Below are positions 35,192 to 46,700 of a stretch of 64,000 nt of DNA, piece after piece. The position numbers and the translations under genes were made by a program. Each line of letters opens with the position of its first letter. The stretch's first letter is position 1. The notes under the pieces were generated by a model that was not told the DNA's origin, ran no database searches, and saw nothing but the letters and a program-made list of their open reading frames with translations. The DNA comes from Bimuria novae-zelandiae CBS 107.79 (lineage: Eukaryota; Ascomycota; Dothideomycetes; Pleosporales; Didymosphaeriaceae): contig ML976698.1 in the NCBI GenBank assembly GCA_010015655.1, positions 381,439 to 445,438 of the forward strand, given 5' to 3'.

Positions 35192-35713
35192 TGTTATAAT
35201 TATAAAAAATTATAGTAGTATAGCTATTATAAATTACAGGTTAGCAAGGAACTATATAAGAAGGCTAATATAACTTAGCACGCTAGTAAATAGGATAGAA
35301 TTAGGTTAGTAATTATATAATTTGAATCTTACTAAGAGAACGAAATCTTAAAAAAATACTAGCTTAGTAAGAGAACTAAAAAATATTTTACTAAAAAGTA
35401 AGTCTTCTAAGAAACTAAAGGGATTCTAAGATATTAAAGAATACAATAATTAGTATATAGTTTAAAATACTTTTTATACTTTTCCTACTTCTTATAGTTA
35501 ACTTTTAATATACTCTGAGTACATCTTCTACAATAGATTCGTAAATCTTATAGTTTGTTATTTTATAGTTTATTATAGAATTAAATTATTTATAAACCCT
35601 ATCGCTATTACTATTAAGCTCTTAACCACTAAATATATCCACAAGATATATTACTCTTAACCTACCCTCCACTAACCTAGATCAGGCTTAGGTACGTAAA
35701 ACTCCTTGTAACA
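35192..35713 (+). repeat. 3' LTR of gypsy element no. 2
   Basis: 522 bp, TGTTATAATT to CCTTGTAACA, directly after the G-run at 35181-35187. The last 60 bp share AACCTAGATCAGG with the related LTRs of this window. Confidence 0.8.
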
Positions 35714-35859
35714 TAAAGGCTTTATAGTACGTGTAATAAGCTAGGCCATAACGTGTAAACCTGCTAGAAGGCTAAAAGTCTATCTTTTAAATTAAATATT
35801 ACTTTTAGTAGGTTATTTTTAAATAGTATTAATAGTAATAGTAATAATTAAAATGTATA

Positions 35860-36082
35860 AGTTAGTGTTGTTAAGAAAAAGTGTACAGCTCGCTTATGGA
35901 ATACGTTATATTAGTTACTATGAAAAAAGCTATAGTAGTTATAATAGCTGCAGAATTTAAATCTATGTGTATATAATAGTAATTATAAGAGTGTTGTTAA
36001 GAGATATCGGGACTTTTGTGCAGGTGTTGCATTTTGGTGGGGTGGCTCGAATCCATATGTGGCTCGAATCTATATAGCCGAG
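35860..36082 (+). mobile_element. Short deletion derivative of unclassified element (see 57456-59125)
   Basis: Left end shares GCTCGCTTATGGAATACGTTA with 57495 onward; right end shares GTTAAGAGATATCG and GGTGGCTCGAATCCATATGT and stops at the same base (…TATAGCCGAG at 36082 and 59125). Only about 150 bp separate the ends here against 1.6 kb in the other copy, so it looks like a MITE-scale internal deletion. Confidence 0.6.
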
Positions 36083-36834
36083 CTTATTGCTTTGGTCGAA
36101 CATGTTGATGGGTGTTCCAAAGGAATGAACATGCGGTAGTTGTGCTAGTAGTTTTCAACGACACCAGCCTTTTTCGCGCCCAGTGCCGATTGCGCGATTC
36201 GCTTTGTCGAATGCGTTCGCGTTCAGATAATTGCGAGCATCCCATTTATAGAAACGGGATAGCTGTGACAAAGGGTAGGCAAATATGGCCCAAGCGCGTG
36301 AAGACACGTATATGGGACTTCCTGTTGGTTTGAAGTTCTTCGCTGCCGTCGATTACGAGTTCTTCGCACTGCTCGGCCGAAATCGCAGGAGCCGGATCGG
36401 ACCGAACAAGATAGCACTATCGACGCATCGCGCTGCATGATGCTCTGAGATGACATATTGGCTCGGATGCCACCCTGTAAAGCGATGCTCTCTTCTTGCA
36501 ACACGCGCAGGGAGTCGCCCAGCTTTGTATTGCAAATCACACAGAGAGAGGAGAGCTACTAGAAGTCTCTCTATAAAGACCAGGAAAACATTCTCGTTCA
36601 AATTGTGTAAGTATGTGAAGTGGAGGTGTGAAAGAACGATGGAATCGGGAGGAAGATTAAACCCCACTTTTATTTAGCGTGCGGTCCCCGCAATCTCCCT
36701 TTCCCTCTCCACCTTTTGTCTGCTCAACTCATCCAACTTTGGACGGCTGCCATCACGCGAGAAGATGCTTCATTCTATACATAGCGGAGCCATCCTGTGA
36801 CTATGCCTTGTAGCCCTTCACTCACCGCCTAAGA
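36083..36834. promoter_or_regulatory. Upstream region of Zn2Cys6 gene
   Basis: RIP-free sequence between the repeat end and the ATG at 36835. A pyrimidine-rich tract (about 36690-36730) lies about 100 bp before the start, typical of fungal core promoters. No TATA box or defined operator recognised. Short open frames here have no domain. Confidence 0.4.
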
Positions 36835-38229
36835 ATGGGTGAACCCCGCGTACGTCAGCGCAAATTCGCGCCTCGCTCCCGTCAAGGCTGTCTGACATGC
36901 CGCGCACGCCGAAAAAGATGTGATGGCCAACGGCCTGGCTGTCAAAACTGCACTCGACTTAACTTAACTTGCGAATATCAGGCTCCACGTCGGATAACTA
37001 CTGAACCAAACAACGCCCAGGACAGCGAGAGTTCCCCGGATTCCATGACTGGACCGCTGATGCCCTCACTGGACCCCTGGGATGCTCTTCCTGGAGACGA
37101 ACCTGGAGAAAGAAAGCACTTACTGCGGTACTACATCGAAGCCTTCGTTCCGAGTGTCTCCGTGGCGACTACGCAATCAAGCTTCTACAAATTTCTCTAT
37201 ATTCCTTGGGCATTTAAGTGCGAGGGCATGCTTGACGCTATTCTTGCTCTCTCTTCAGCTCAGCTTGCGAGACGCATAGCCACTAATGACCGCGCGCAGC
37301 ATCTCCGCAGTGTTTCAGCAAAGCACCAGCGCAAGTGCCATGCTTTTCTGGCCGACCGCGTCCCTGACAACGGCTGTCCACCTCGCGATGCCTTCCAGGT
37401 CATTGGCGTCATTCTGCTCCTCGTCGGCCTCGAAGCATTGAACGGCGATAAGAGTACGAGATGGCTCTCGCAAATGAAATGTGTCCGCGGTATACTCGAC
37501 ATGCTGCCCGACACAGGGGGTTCGTGGGAGCTTGACTCCCTCCGGAGACACTTTACTTACCACAATACCATGGCTTCCCTCATGGCGAGAGTTTCCAAAA
37601 ACGAGTCTCTTTTCGTTTATGACGACTTCTCGCTTAACTCCGAGCCTGGCGTACCGGTGATGGTCGATCCACTGATGGGCATCAACTACGACCTGTGCAA
37701 GCTGATTTCGCGTATACAATATGTGAGCTCGACAAACCCGGCCTTTCATCAGATCTCACAAGCTGCGTTTACAGTCATCGAGCGCGATATTCAAGGATGG
37801 ACGTATGGAAGCCCGATCGGTGTACCGGGTCTTGAACTGCCTGTCGCTCTCGATCTGATCGCTCTTGCAGAATCTTACCGCCTGGCGGCCCTTATCCAGT
37901 TATACCGCACATCCTTATTACACAAAACGCTTGTGTCTCGATGCGCAAGTCGTGCGATGGAGTACATCTCGCGCATACCTCCAGGAAGTGCGGCCGAGTC
38001 TAGTCTGTTATATCCCATCTTCCTGGCAGGAGCGGAGTTAGATAACGAGCCAGAGATAACGAAGATGTTCAAGAGGCTTGCGGAAATCCAGGCAAGGAAT
38101 TGCTACGAGAATGTGAGCAACGTGCAGAAAGTGTTGGAGGAAGTATGGAGGCCGGCACTGAACGGGGGCCAGAAGCGTGACTGGGAAGACGTGCTGCAAG
38201 ACTGGGGGTGGTCCTTCACATTGGGTTGA
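36835..38229 (+). CDS. Zn(II)2Cys6 fungal transcription factor, 464 aa, intronless
   Basis: Intact frame with ATG 36835 and stop at 38229. Residues 19-46 form the binuclear zinc cluster C-x2-C-x6-C-x6-C-x2-C-x6-C (Cys 19, 22, 29, 36, 39, 46) preceded by a basic RQRKFAPRSRQ segment, the DNA-binding domain of Gal4-type regulators that binds CGG half-sites. A Ser/Pro linker (55-80) leads to a fungal transcription factor domain (about 90-460: LLRYYIEAFVPSVSVA, PWAFKCEGMLDAILALSSAQ and later helices), the pattern of the Fungal_trans_2 group (PF11951-type). Length is normal for that group. It is the only clearly intact multi-domain gene between two RIP-mutated blocks; no biosynthetic neighbours are present, so its targets cannot be inferred. 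Confidence 0.92.
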   Translation: MGEPRVRQRKFAPRSRQGCLTCRARRKRCDGQRPGCQNCTRLNLTCEYQAPRRITTEPNNAQDSESSPDSMTGPLMPSLDPWDALPGDEPGERKHLLRYYIEAFVPSVSVATTQSSFYKFLYIPWAFKCEGMLDAILALSSAQLARRIATNDRAQHLRSVSAKHQRKCHAFLADRVPDNGCPPRDAFQVIGVILLLVGLEALNGDKSTRWLSQMKCVRGILDMLPDTGGSWELDSLRRHFTYHNTMASLMARVSKNESLFVYDDFSLNSEPGVPVMVDPLMGINYDLCKLISRIQYVSSTNPAFHQISQAAFTVIERDIQGWTYGSPIGVPGLELPVALDLIALAESYRLAALIQLYRTSLLHKTLVSRCASRAMEYISRIPPGSAAESSLLYPIFLAGAELDNEPEITKMFKRLAEIQARNCYENVSNVQKVLEEVWRPALNGGQKRDWEDVLQDWGWSFTLG

Positions 38230-40284
38230 CGGCTCATCGACGATTCGGGTTCTGTGATACCCTCTTCTTACGAATGATCTAAGCTACGTTGTCGTTAGGA
38301 ACCGTTTTGGTCACATACTTAGGGCATACGTATCGATCACTGCCACGGAAAACCCTCCGAAGACACCGACGCGCGTCACACTCGCACGGGATATCCGCAT
38401 AACCGCCCTCACCGCCCTCAACCGTCTCTAGACACTTATCGTACTTGCGCATACGCAACAGTGCAATGGTAATGAATAGTTGCAGGGGTCGGGGACGCGC
38501 ACACAGCTCTCGACGTGTCGCATGCTCTGAGAGCAGGTGGTTCCCGCAGCGCGTGCACCATTAGGCTTCCGCCCAGAGAGGACAGCGTTTGTTGTTACAC
38601 AAAAGAGACCAACCGTGCCAGTCGCGCAATTGGTTATGCTTCATCACCCCAATGAGATTACCGGTGTCTGCGGCACAGTACGAAGGAAGAGAAAGAGTGT
38701 GTGTTTGCAACGGTCGCGGGAAATCGAAGCTGGCGAGCAATGTCGTACGAAGAGGGATTGCCGTCAACTCGAAGGATCTCCGCGCACGATCGCAGCTGTG
38801 CGAACGGCAGCAGTGGCGTGGCTCCAGTCCACCAATTGGATTCCCCTTGGTCTCCTTGTCACTCGCTGTGTTGGATGAGCAGGAGCTACCACCTAAGATT
38901 ATGACACGACCTCGATCAAATTGTAATATATAATACATTGGTATGAAACCATTGAAGGTTGACCTTCAGTCCGTGCCCACTGCCATTAATACTACCCATG
39001 CCATGAGAGCATCACGGGTAAACCCTCCTGCTGAAGTCCAATTCACTCTAGTCCGCCCTCCGGCGGGCGTGAGCCCGCCATTCAGGTCCTCTTCGGCCGG
39101 TCGCCGCTGTTTTTGCAATGATAGCTCCTCGCAAGGCCAACCTTCCTGAAGTCCGCCGTGAAGTGCTGCTGGTCGAAGCTGCTATCATGCCGGACAGGAC
39201 CCTTGCAATCGTGGTCACTGTTATCTGCTGTCAGCCTGTACCTATTATCTTGACCGTTTTGAATAGAGTCACGCCCAGAACGTGCAGTGCAGGCAATTCT
39301 TGTAGCCATCCGTATCTCCCCACATACCGATACGGCCTGTGGCGATCCTAGGGTCGTCCCAGAAGTTCCGGCACGCGCCCGGAATAAGCCAGACCATTCC
39401 GGCTGGTTTCATATCTAATGCAAGCTCACAGGCTGTGGCGGGGCGCGAGGTCTGAACGATGAGCGCAATGTGGATGCTGCTGGGCTTGTGGTCGGTCGTC
39501 GGAGTCAGGTGCACGGAATCGGGCGAGACCGCTAGGTGGGAGGGCTCAGTATAACCTTGGAATCGAAATTTGCATTTTCATTGGGGCATATCATATTTGG
39601 ACCAAATGCCTTGCTTTTGCGGGGAAGCTGCTATGTACCTGCTCCGAGCACGGTGAGGGCGAGGCCCAAGGCTGCAAGCGTGATGGTAAACGCACGCATT
39701 GCGGCGATGCAATGATTGTTGAAAGCATGTGTTAAGATAGAGATAGAGAGAAGTGATTATCGAGGAAGAAGAGGATTTGGCTGCCGTCTTGTGGAAAAAT
39801 AAATAGGCAAGCGCCAGATCGTCGGTGGAAGGTGCGGTGGGCAGCAAGGTCAGGGGAGATGGGTCTTACATGGGTCTTTCAGTGTTCTTAAAATTACGGT
39901 TATGGATCACGCAGGGAAGGCACAACGAGCTCGAGAGTAGGGCTTCAGCTTAGGGATGCTACGCGCCACCCACAGCCCGCACTGCCTACCGCTTTGCGGA
40001 AACAATCAATTTCACATGCCCTATAATACAACTCATAGATTTTCTCTCCAAGGTGTCTCTTCAGCGGACAATTGACATTTAGCTCATGTTCTAAATGGCA
40101 AGAGCCTTCGCGAAAACCGAGCAAACTCCCTGTGTAGAGGACCCAACACCAACCGCACTGCATCATTGAGTAAGCGTATGACAACAGGCCAGAAGAAAAT
40201 AAGCCCCCTAAAACCCCGCCGTCATTGTATAAATCCATCCCCTATCTCAATGCTGTGCACTGTGCCGCACCTGCCACAAATTTC
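38230..40284. other. RIP-free intergenic DNA; no supported gene
   Basis: Several both-strand open frames (around 38540-38940, 39080-39350, 39578-39847) overlap one another and carry no domain. A hairpin GGCGGGC-GTGA-GCCCGCC occurs at 39062-39079. No RNA gene recognised. Confidence 0.4.
39062..39079. other. Perfect 7-bp GC hairpin
   Basis: GGCGGGC, loop GTGA, GCCCGCC. No coding unit ends immediately before it, so a terminator role is not supported. Confidence 0.3.
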
Positions 40285-41126
40285 CTACGGCTTGGCATTC
40301 GGAGGCGCCGTCGGATCCTGGTTGATGCTGACGGGGCGGAGAAATTTGGATTCAGCCAAGAGATTTGTATAGGGAGCATCGGTCAGAACATGGTAGCCGC
40401 TAAAGGAAGTTGGGGCCCCGTAACAATGCCAGTCGTTGCTGACATGGACCTGAGAGCGTCGTGGGTTCCGCTCACTGCGGGTCGATGGGGCATAGAAAGC
40501 TGAGGAAGCACCGGTGGGCTCAAGCGTCGGAGCTTGATACGTACCCACTAGCTCAACAGGGATTATTTCGTGCCAGTTGTTGGTCTTGAGCTTGTGATAG
40601 TAATTTTGCGTGATGAGCTCAGAGATCTAGGGAGTGACACTTGGGATCACACTCGGAGGAGCATGGAGATCAAGAAACTCTTTCGAAGCCCAAATATTAC
40701 CACCATTTGGGAACCTTCTGGGTGGTACCAATGACGTGGGGGTTCTGAGTAGTCTGTAGTGTTCTACCGTCGTTGTTGGTTACAGCTCTGAGAAGATCAT
40801 CGGTCATGCGGTTAGCAATTTCCAAATACTCCGAGCGTCCAAATCCGATATCGTCACCTCAGATGCTGCCACCATGGGTACTATGCCCACCTGGATGGTT
40901 CCAGTGGACCGATGAACATGCTTTTCAAATCTCCATATAGTGTGAAGACAAGGTCTTGAGCATGGACCAATGTGTCGACCCAGCAGTACAAACTGCCTAT
41001 AACCAGCACCACATCCACAATTCCTGCATTTTGAGGCAGGGGCTCAGTGAGGATCCACGACGGTGAAGCTGTTTCCGGTGTGCCTTTCATCCTAAGCAGT
41101 ATACATTGGGAGAGATTGGCCGACAT
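40285..41126 (-). pseudogene. Possible decayed gene, family unknown
   Basis: Minus-strand frames in sequence read MSANLSQCILLRMKGTPET (from 41126), VAASEVTISDLDARSIWKLL, GGNIWASKEFLDLHAPPSV, ISELITQNYYHKLKTNNWHE, IIPVELVGTYQAPTLEPT and SNDWHCYGAPTSFSGYHVL, ending at a stop near 40285. The pieces look like protein but need at least two frame changes and stop read-throughs. The stops are not RIP-type only, so it may be an old pseudogene or unrecognised introns. I do not recognise the family. Confidence 0.3.
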
Positions 41127-41584
41127 TTAATACAAAGTTTCGGCTCAGTATCTGGGTTGTAAACTTGGTTAAGGCTGGAACCTCGTGCACGTCTCCTGGT
41201 CGGACTCGAGTTCAATAGATGCTCGGTAGTGCGGTAGTAAATGGGCGAGTCTTAAGTTCGATTGGGTCGTGTTGCACAGCGTTCAATTGTCGTGTGTAAG
41301 TCTGACAATAGGCGTTAATCGCTAGATAAACTGGCGGAGGAGCAAAGCGACAGAGGGATTCCAGCTACTTTTAAGACTGGCGTTGGTAGCAGGCGCAGCT
41401 GGCCTGGACAAACGGCCGCCGTACTGTGCGCTAATGATCGGGTGGCGCAGCACGCTAAGCGAATTCTAGTGTGAAAACCCAGCATATATGAAGGTACACG
41501 TCACGTGCATATGTTTTAGTTTCCTAAGCGAATTGAAACAAGGCGTCGAGACTTATCTATCGTTCCGTTCATCTAGGCGTGGTC

Positions 41585-42589
41585 CTCACACCACCTTTTG
41601 GAATTTTAAGAAAGTGGTAAAATTACTAAATCTTTATCTTGCTCCTCTTAGTTTTATCTAAAATTCTACTTCTAGCTACTCTTAGGCACCGCACGCGTGT
41701 AGTAAGTTAATAATAATAATAAAAACGCCTTAAAGGCCCCTTTTAGGAGCCTTTATAATAACTCGCCCCCTAGACCTTAAGTATACGCGATAGACTAATA
41801 TTTAGCAACTTTTTAAAAAGCACTAATAGACTAATATTTACTTTTTTAGATGCCTTTCCTTTAGTAGAGACGTGTTTATTTACTTAAAACTACTATAAAT
41901 ATAGTAGTCAACCCCCTTAACTCTTATCTTATAACTGTATATAAGGTAGTAAAGACCCAAAAAAAGTTATAATAATTATAGCTAAAGCTATTAATTACTA
42001 TATTACTAATTTAAAGCACCTAAAGGAGCTAGTAGATACTTTTACCCTTTATAACTACCTTATATAGATAATAAAAAATTTAGCTACGCTAAGTCTTTAT
42101 CCTAATATAGTTAAGTCTAGCTATGACTGTAAGAACGGGCACAGGCTTCTTCATTAAGAGAGTAGATGAGGTAAGTTGGCTCTATTTCAGCTACACTAAA
42201 ATGAGGAGACTGTAGGTACACAGGCTCGCAGCGCTTTTGTGCGCTTGTCGAGGCGGAACAACTATCCATCTAAGGTAACTGCGCTGGGTGCGCGAGCAGC
42301 CGCACCAGGGCGTAAGGCAGTTGCGCCTCGTATGCAAGGTCATGTGACCTGCCGGCATGCCAGGCCGTCACATTACCCCCCTCTAATGTGGGCTCAGTCT
42401 CCTAAATCTATTATATTACTTCCTCCGTCGTGCTTTACTTTACGCTATCTTATCTATAGCTTAATTATTTTTCTTTATTACTTTTAAATACTTACTAGGT
42501 TTATACGCTTATAGCTAGTCGTTTAGTTATAATAGTAAGCTAGATATTTTAAGTAAGCTTAATAGTAGTTTTAATTTTACTCTTTACTA
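41585..42589. other. RIP-mutated repeat sequence, unclassified
   Basis: TA-rich from about 41600 to 42130, followed by a less mutated stretch (42140-42400) containing GGTCATGTGACCTGCCGGCA and a CATTACCCCCC segment. No transposase or pol motif found. It may be the 5' part of the element to which the DUF3435 remnant at 42590 belongs. Confidence 0.4.
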
Positions 42590-43290
42590 GCGCAACGGGA
42601 ATAACTTAAAGGTTATCTTAAAAATAGAATAAAATATTTAAAGTATAAAGAGCTTAACTATAAGCTTAACTAAGAATAATAGCGTTTACCCCACGTCCTT
42701 CTTTAGGAGATTAAAGAGCGCTAGGAGTATAAGTAGCCTATACGTAATATTAAGTAATAACTTACTAGCATAGAAGCTAAAGGCGTTATAGTAATAGTAG
42801 AGCCTTACAACGCCATACTCCCCGCATAAAGGACATTAATAGTCGCTATTTTAACCTAACTAGGCACTTATCTAAAAGAAAAGGTTAGTTAGTATAACTA
42901 GGCTATTTATGCTATTATAGATTACTATAAAATTAAAAAAAGTAGAATATACTCTTTTTAGTAAAGTAACGTAGTAGTTTTGTCGTATTACTTATTAAAA
43001 ATAAAGAAGATCTATAACTTAAGGCCCGTAAAGAAGTAGCACTAGAAGTAGCTAAGGTATTAGTATATAAAGAAAAAAGACTAATAGTATATTTTATTTA
43101 TTTAAGTAATAAAAACCTGCCTGTAAAGACTACGTTTACTTATTTTTTATCCCAAGGAATCTTATAAAGCATTTTTAAAGGAAATACTTTGCAAATATAA
43201 ATAAAGGAGAATATATTAGACATAACCTCTACTAGACTAACTTAGTCTATAAGATGCATTGACAACGACATGCTTTTAACATCTATAGTA
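42590..43290 (+). pseudogene. Second DUF3435 (FluG-domain) recombinase, C-terminal part, RIP-mutated
   Basis: Read through stops it follows the C-terminus of the copy at 23600-24234 block by block: KELNYKLN.E, LPHVLL.EIKER.EYK.PIR (compare DMKERWEYRQPVRD), QLTSIEAKGV, LRTLIVAILT.LGTYLKEKVS, AIYAIIDYYKIKKS, then NKNLPVKTTFTYFLS (compare NENLPTELHTYSFHT) and SIRCIDNDM where the last zinc-finger residues belong. The catalytic recombinase core upstream was not recognised, either lost or beyond reading. RIP stops dominate, unlike copy 1, so the two copies differ in age or in RIP exposure. Confidence 0.7.
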
Positions 43291-43600
43291 CTGTTCTATA
43301 AAGCGCTATTTAACCCTAGACTCTTATGTCTTTGGCGATGGACCAGCACAAGGATAGCTAGCAGGCAATCTCTTATACTTATACTACTATATAATTCCGC
43401 GTTCCTTACATCTACAAGTGTTGCCTTTGTTTATGTCCACTTAGCAGCAATCTTACTCTTTCCTCTACTTGTAGGGGGATGAAGCTCTGGCACCATAGGG
43501 CAAATTACGTTCACACTAAAATGCACCATATCTATAAGATCTATAAGCGACTATTGTCTCTAGTAATTATTAAAATAGCCATGCCAATAGCAAAGTCTTA
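43291..43600. other. Mixed sequence between DUF3435 remnant and Harbinger element
   Basis: Moderately RIP-mutated, no motif. TTA at 43598-43600 is the target duplication of the next element. Confidence 0.4.
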
Positions 43601-43964
43601 GGGTCTGTTCGGTGCGCCCAACTTTTCAGCCAAAACGTCTGAAAAGACGCTGAGTAAGCCAAAATTTTCAGAAATTAAGGGTCGTGTTCAGTAACGTTTC
43701 TAATAAGACGCTGCTTCAGTCAGCGTCTTTTTCTTCTGCACGCCACGTAATTTTACATCCATACAAGCGCAGAATAATTCCTGGCTAGGGCTTACAGCAC
43801 CCTGCTAGCTTATAAGACAGCGTCTGAAAATGGTATGCTGCTCTTAACTAGCAGACGGTTTTTAGACGCTGTCGCTGTCGGAGCACCGGCGCTGAGCCTC
43901 CGACCTCTGTGGAATCCTTGTCGCGCTGCCTTTGTATGGTGTTGAGCTTCCCCGGGCAGTCGCC

Positions 43965-44747
43965 ATGCCAGACCTCGAACCTCATATAGTTGTTGCTCTC
44001 GCAGCAACTCTGAGAGCTGTTACTGCGAGCGTTGCTCTATTGGCGGAGAACTATGAGGAGCCATCAGGCGTTCGAGAAATCTCATCCGATGAGGTGCGCG
44101 GCCAGCAGTGGGTGGAGGACTGTATGAGCAGGCCTGCTCGACTGTTCGACGAATCGCGATTACGGAAAAGTACGTTCGAGGCTCTCGTAGTATACCTACG
44201 AGACAATCAGCTCGTTGTCGACGGCAACTTAATTACTGTTGAGGAGAAAGTACTCACCTTTTTGTACATCTGCGGCCAAGGCGCGTCCTGGAGAAACACC
44301 AAATATCGATGCGGCCACTCAATGAGTACTATCAGCGCCACTTTCCATGAGGTGTTGAACGCCATGCTGCGCTTGTATCAGGCGTACGTCAAATCGCCAG
44401 CGGAGGATACGCCAGATGCAATCAAGTATGAGCCCAAGCGATATCCGTACTTCAAGGACTGTGTGGGCGCGCTCGACGGATCTCATTTCAAGATGTACGT
44501 GCCAGCTCGAGAGCAAAAGCGATATAGGAATCGGCATGGTGTACTATCGCAGAACGTATTAGCAGTCGTCGATTTTGATCTTAACTTCCTATACATCTTA
44601 CCTGGGTGGGAGGGCAGTACCCACGACAGTCAGATTCTCCGCGATGCTATTACCAAGGGCTTTAGAGCACTACCTAGTAAATATTTCTTAGTAGACGCAG
44701 GTTATGTAAACTTAAAAATACTATTAACGCCTTACTATAGCACTTAG
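43965..44747 (+). pseudogene. Harbinger DDE_Tnp_4 transposase, 3' end RIP-mutated
   Basis: Starting at ATG 43965 (MPDLEPHIVVAL) the frame is open for 260 codons. It contains LTFLYICGQGASWRNTKYRC, the KRYPYFKDCVGALDGSH block with the first catalytic Asp (residue 171), QKRYRNRHGVLSQNVLAV, and LYILPGWEGSTHDSQIL with the second Asp (221). The open frame ends at a TAG at 44745-44747 in RIP-mutated sequence. Read through, it continues to about 44960 with LRNTIKKVFRVFK, where the catalytic Glu (LRN.VERIFGV in relatives) has become Lys, a G-to-A change. The upstream frame to 43932 lacks an ATG. The enzyme would excise and reinsert the element with help of the Myb-like partner. Confidence 0.85.
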
Positions 44748-45777
44748 TACTACTTAAGGGAGATTAAGACTACTTATTATAAACTAAAAATAAGAGAAGA
44801 GTTATTTAACTATTACTACTTATTATTACGTAATACTATAAAGAAAGTATTTAGAGTATTTAAATGTTACTAAAGAATATTTAATCGCCTGTATAAATTT
44901 AATATTTAGATTTAGATAAAGCTCGTATTTGCCCTTGCTAGTATTTATAACTTTATTAATACTTAATATTCTATTAATAAGGATTTTAATCTGCTAGATC
45001 CGTACGACAACAAGGAGAGTAAGTAGAGGCAGCGCGACGCAGAGAATATTAAGGATCTACGCTATATAAGTACTAGTATAAGTATATTCTAGAATTAACT
45101 TGCGCAGGCTATGTAGGATTGTTATTATAAGTTATAGCGATATATTATAAATAGTATTAATATTAGTGGTATTATAGGATAGTGCTATAGGAGACTATAA
45201 AAGAGAGCTTTTACTTAATTAAGTTTATAAGCTTAGGTTAGTAAGGCGGACGCGTTTTTGTATAGAACTAAAATATAGTTAAAGCTTTACTAAACAAGTA
45301 TATAACTTAGTCTAAGCTAGTAATACTACATTTAGCAGGATTACTACTCTCCTATATAAAACGTAGTATCCTAGTGAAGTACGAGTCTCCGTAGGAGACT
45401 AGACATGTATAGCCTAGTAGTTAGGGCTAGACTTAGAGGAGTTTACTTAACAAAATAGCGCTAGTGAGAGCGCTCGTAATATCGCGATCCTTAGTATAGT
45501 ATTACGCCTTAATACACTAAGATTACTAGTAAATAGTCTACCTATATACTTATATACTATTTTTTAACGCTAACTTGCTATTGTCCTCTTAGTCTACTAT
45601 ATTACAAAGGTGCGAAAAGTCTTAATACTCTAGTTTTTTAGTTACTAATAGTGTACGTAGTTATATAAGAACCCACCTCTTTTAAAAAGGTTATAAGTAA
45701 AGAGCTAGAAAGGTTATAATAGTAGTCTTATTACTAAAAATATTAATAATAGTAAGCTGCATGGCAATATTAAGAAC

Positions 45778-46700
45778 CTAGTAAGTACTTATAAACTTAG
45801 CGATAGCATCTTTCTGATTCTTCTTGTTTAGTGATTCTACAAGCTCATGGAGCTTATTAGCGATCCTGGCTATATGCTGCCCGAATCGATCTATACTAGT
45901 ATCCTTTTTGCCACGCTTCTCTATATAGCGAGGGAGCAACGACAAGGTGCCTAATCGCTTACGACGTGACACACTAGAAGAATTATTACTTTTTAATAGT
46001 ATTACTAACTACTACGGCGAGGGCGTTAGTAACTAAGATATAACTATAAAATTTCTTTTAATTAATCTTACTAGAACTTTAGTATTATTAATTAGTAATA
46101 ACTTAATAGTTATTGCTAATTCGTCTGTTACTAATACGCTTATAAATAGCTATTAATAATATTTTAGAAACTATATAGGTCTCTTTAGAAACTTCGCGGC
46201 CCTTAGGTAAGCTACTATGTAGTCCTAGATAGCCTAGCTATTAGCGATAATATAACTATTACTATCCTAAGCAAAGCCTAATAATAAATTAAGTACTATT
46301 TACTATTTTTAGTCCTCCTTATAGGCGTTATGCTTGTTTGTACACTTTTTCTTGTCTATTAGTCTCTTAATACTAGTAGCTTAGTTAATAGCCTCTATAA
46401 TAGCGACCCATACCTGCGGTTTATATTTACTATTAGCTCGTATTCTTTTATTAATTACTTTAGTAACGAGCGTGCTTAGCAGAGCTTAAAGCATTACAGG
46501 AGACTATAAGGCCTGCAGGCTTATATAAATAGCTAGTAATAGTAAGCGAGATGGCGACGGCGTACTTGTTTTAACCTTACTAGCGAGCTCCGCGACATTA
46601 GCAACGGCGGCAATACTAGCAAGGGCGCTAGCTCTAACATGTTAATAATAGTAATAGTAATAGCATAGTTATGCGGGGTATATACAAGGTCTGACAAATA
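45778..46700 (-). pseudogene. Harbinger Myb/SANT-like partner protein, RIP-mutated
   Basis: Minus strand, convergent with the transposase. Through stops it reads SKYKPQVWVAIIEAIN, KKKCTNKHNAYKED.K, GFA.DSNSYIIANS.AI.DYI and YLRAAK, the Myb/SANT-like DNA-binding pattern of fungal Harbinger second genes (VW..I..., C..K...LK..., GF.WD.....W...). The last 64 codons (45972-45778) are open and rich in Lys/Arg. In this superfamily the partner recruits the transposase to the terminal repeats. Confidence 0.6.

Larger units (their letters stand above)
30966..35713 (+). mobile_element. Ty3/gypsy chromovirus no. 2, 5'-truncated, RIP-mutated
   Basis: Begins without a 5' LTR or full gag, has pol at about 31070-34060, a G-run polypurine tract (35181-35187), and a 3' LTR at 35192-35713. 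A solo LTR of a related family is inserted at 34589-35036. It is related to, but clearly different from, element no. 1. Confidence 0.85.

Noticed and set aside
36040..36082. tRNA gene or Pol III B box (GGCTCGAATCC resembles GGTTCGANTCC)
   Set aside because: No A box, no cloverleaf arms, and the motif is duplicated as part of the transposon end.
38537..38938. Overlapping frames on both strands of about 110 codons
   Set aside because: Three mutually overlapping frames with no domain and no codon preference visible; chance in GC-balanced DNA.
39062..39079. Rho-independent style terminator
   Set aside because: Perfect GC hairpin but no T-run, no gene ending at it, and this is eukaryotic DNA.
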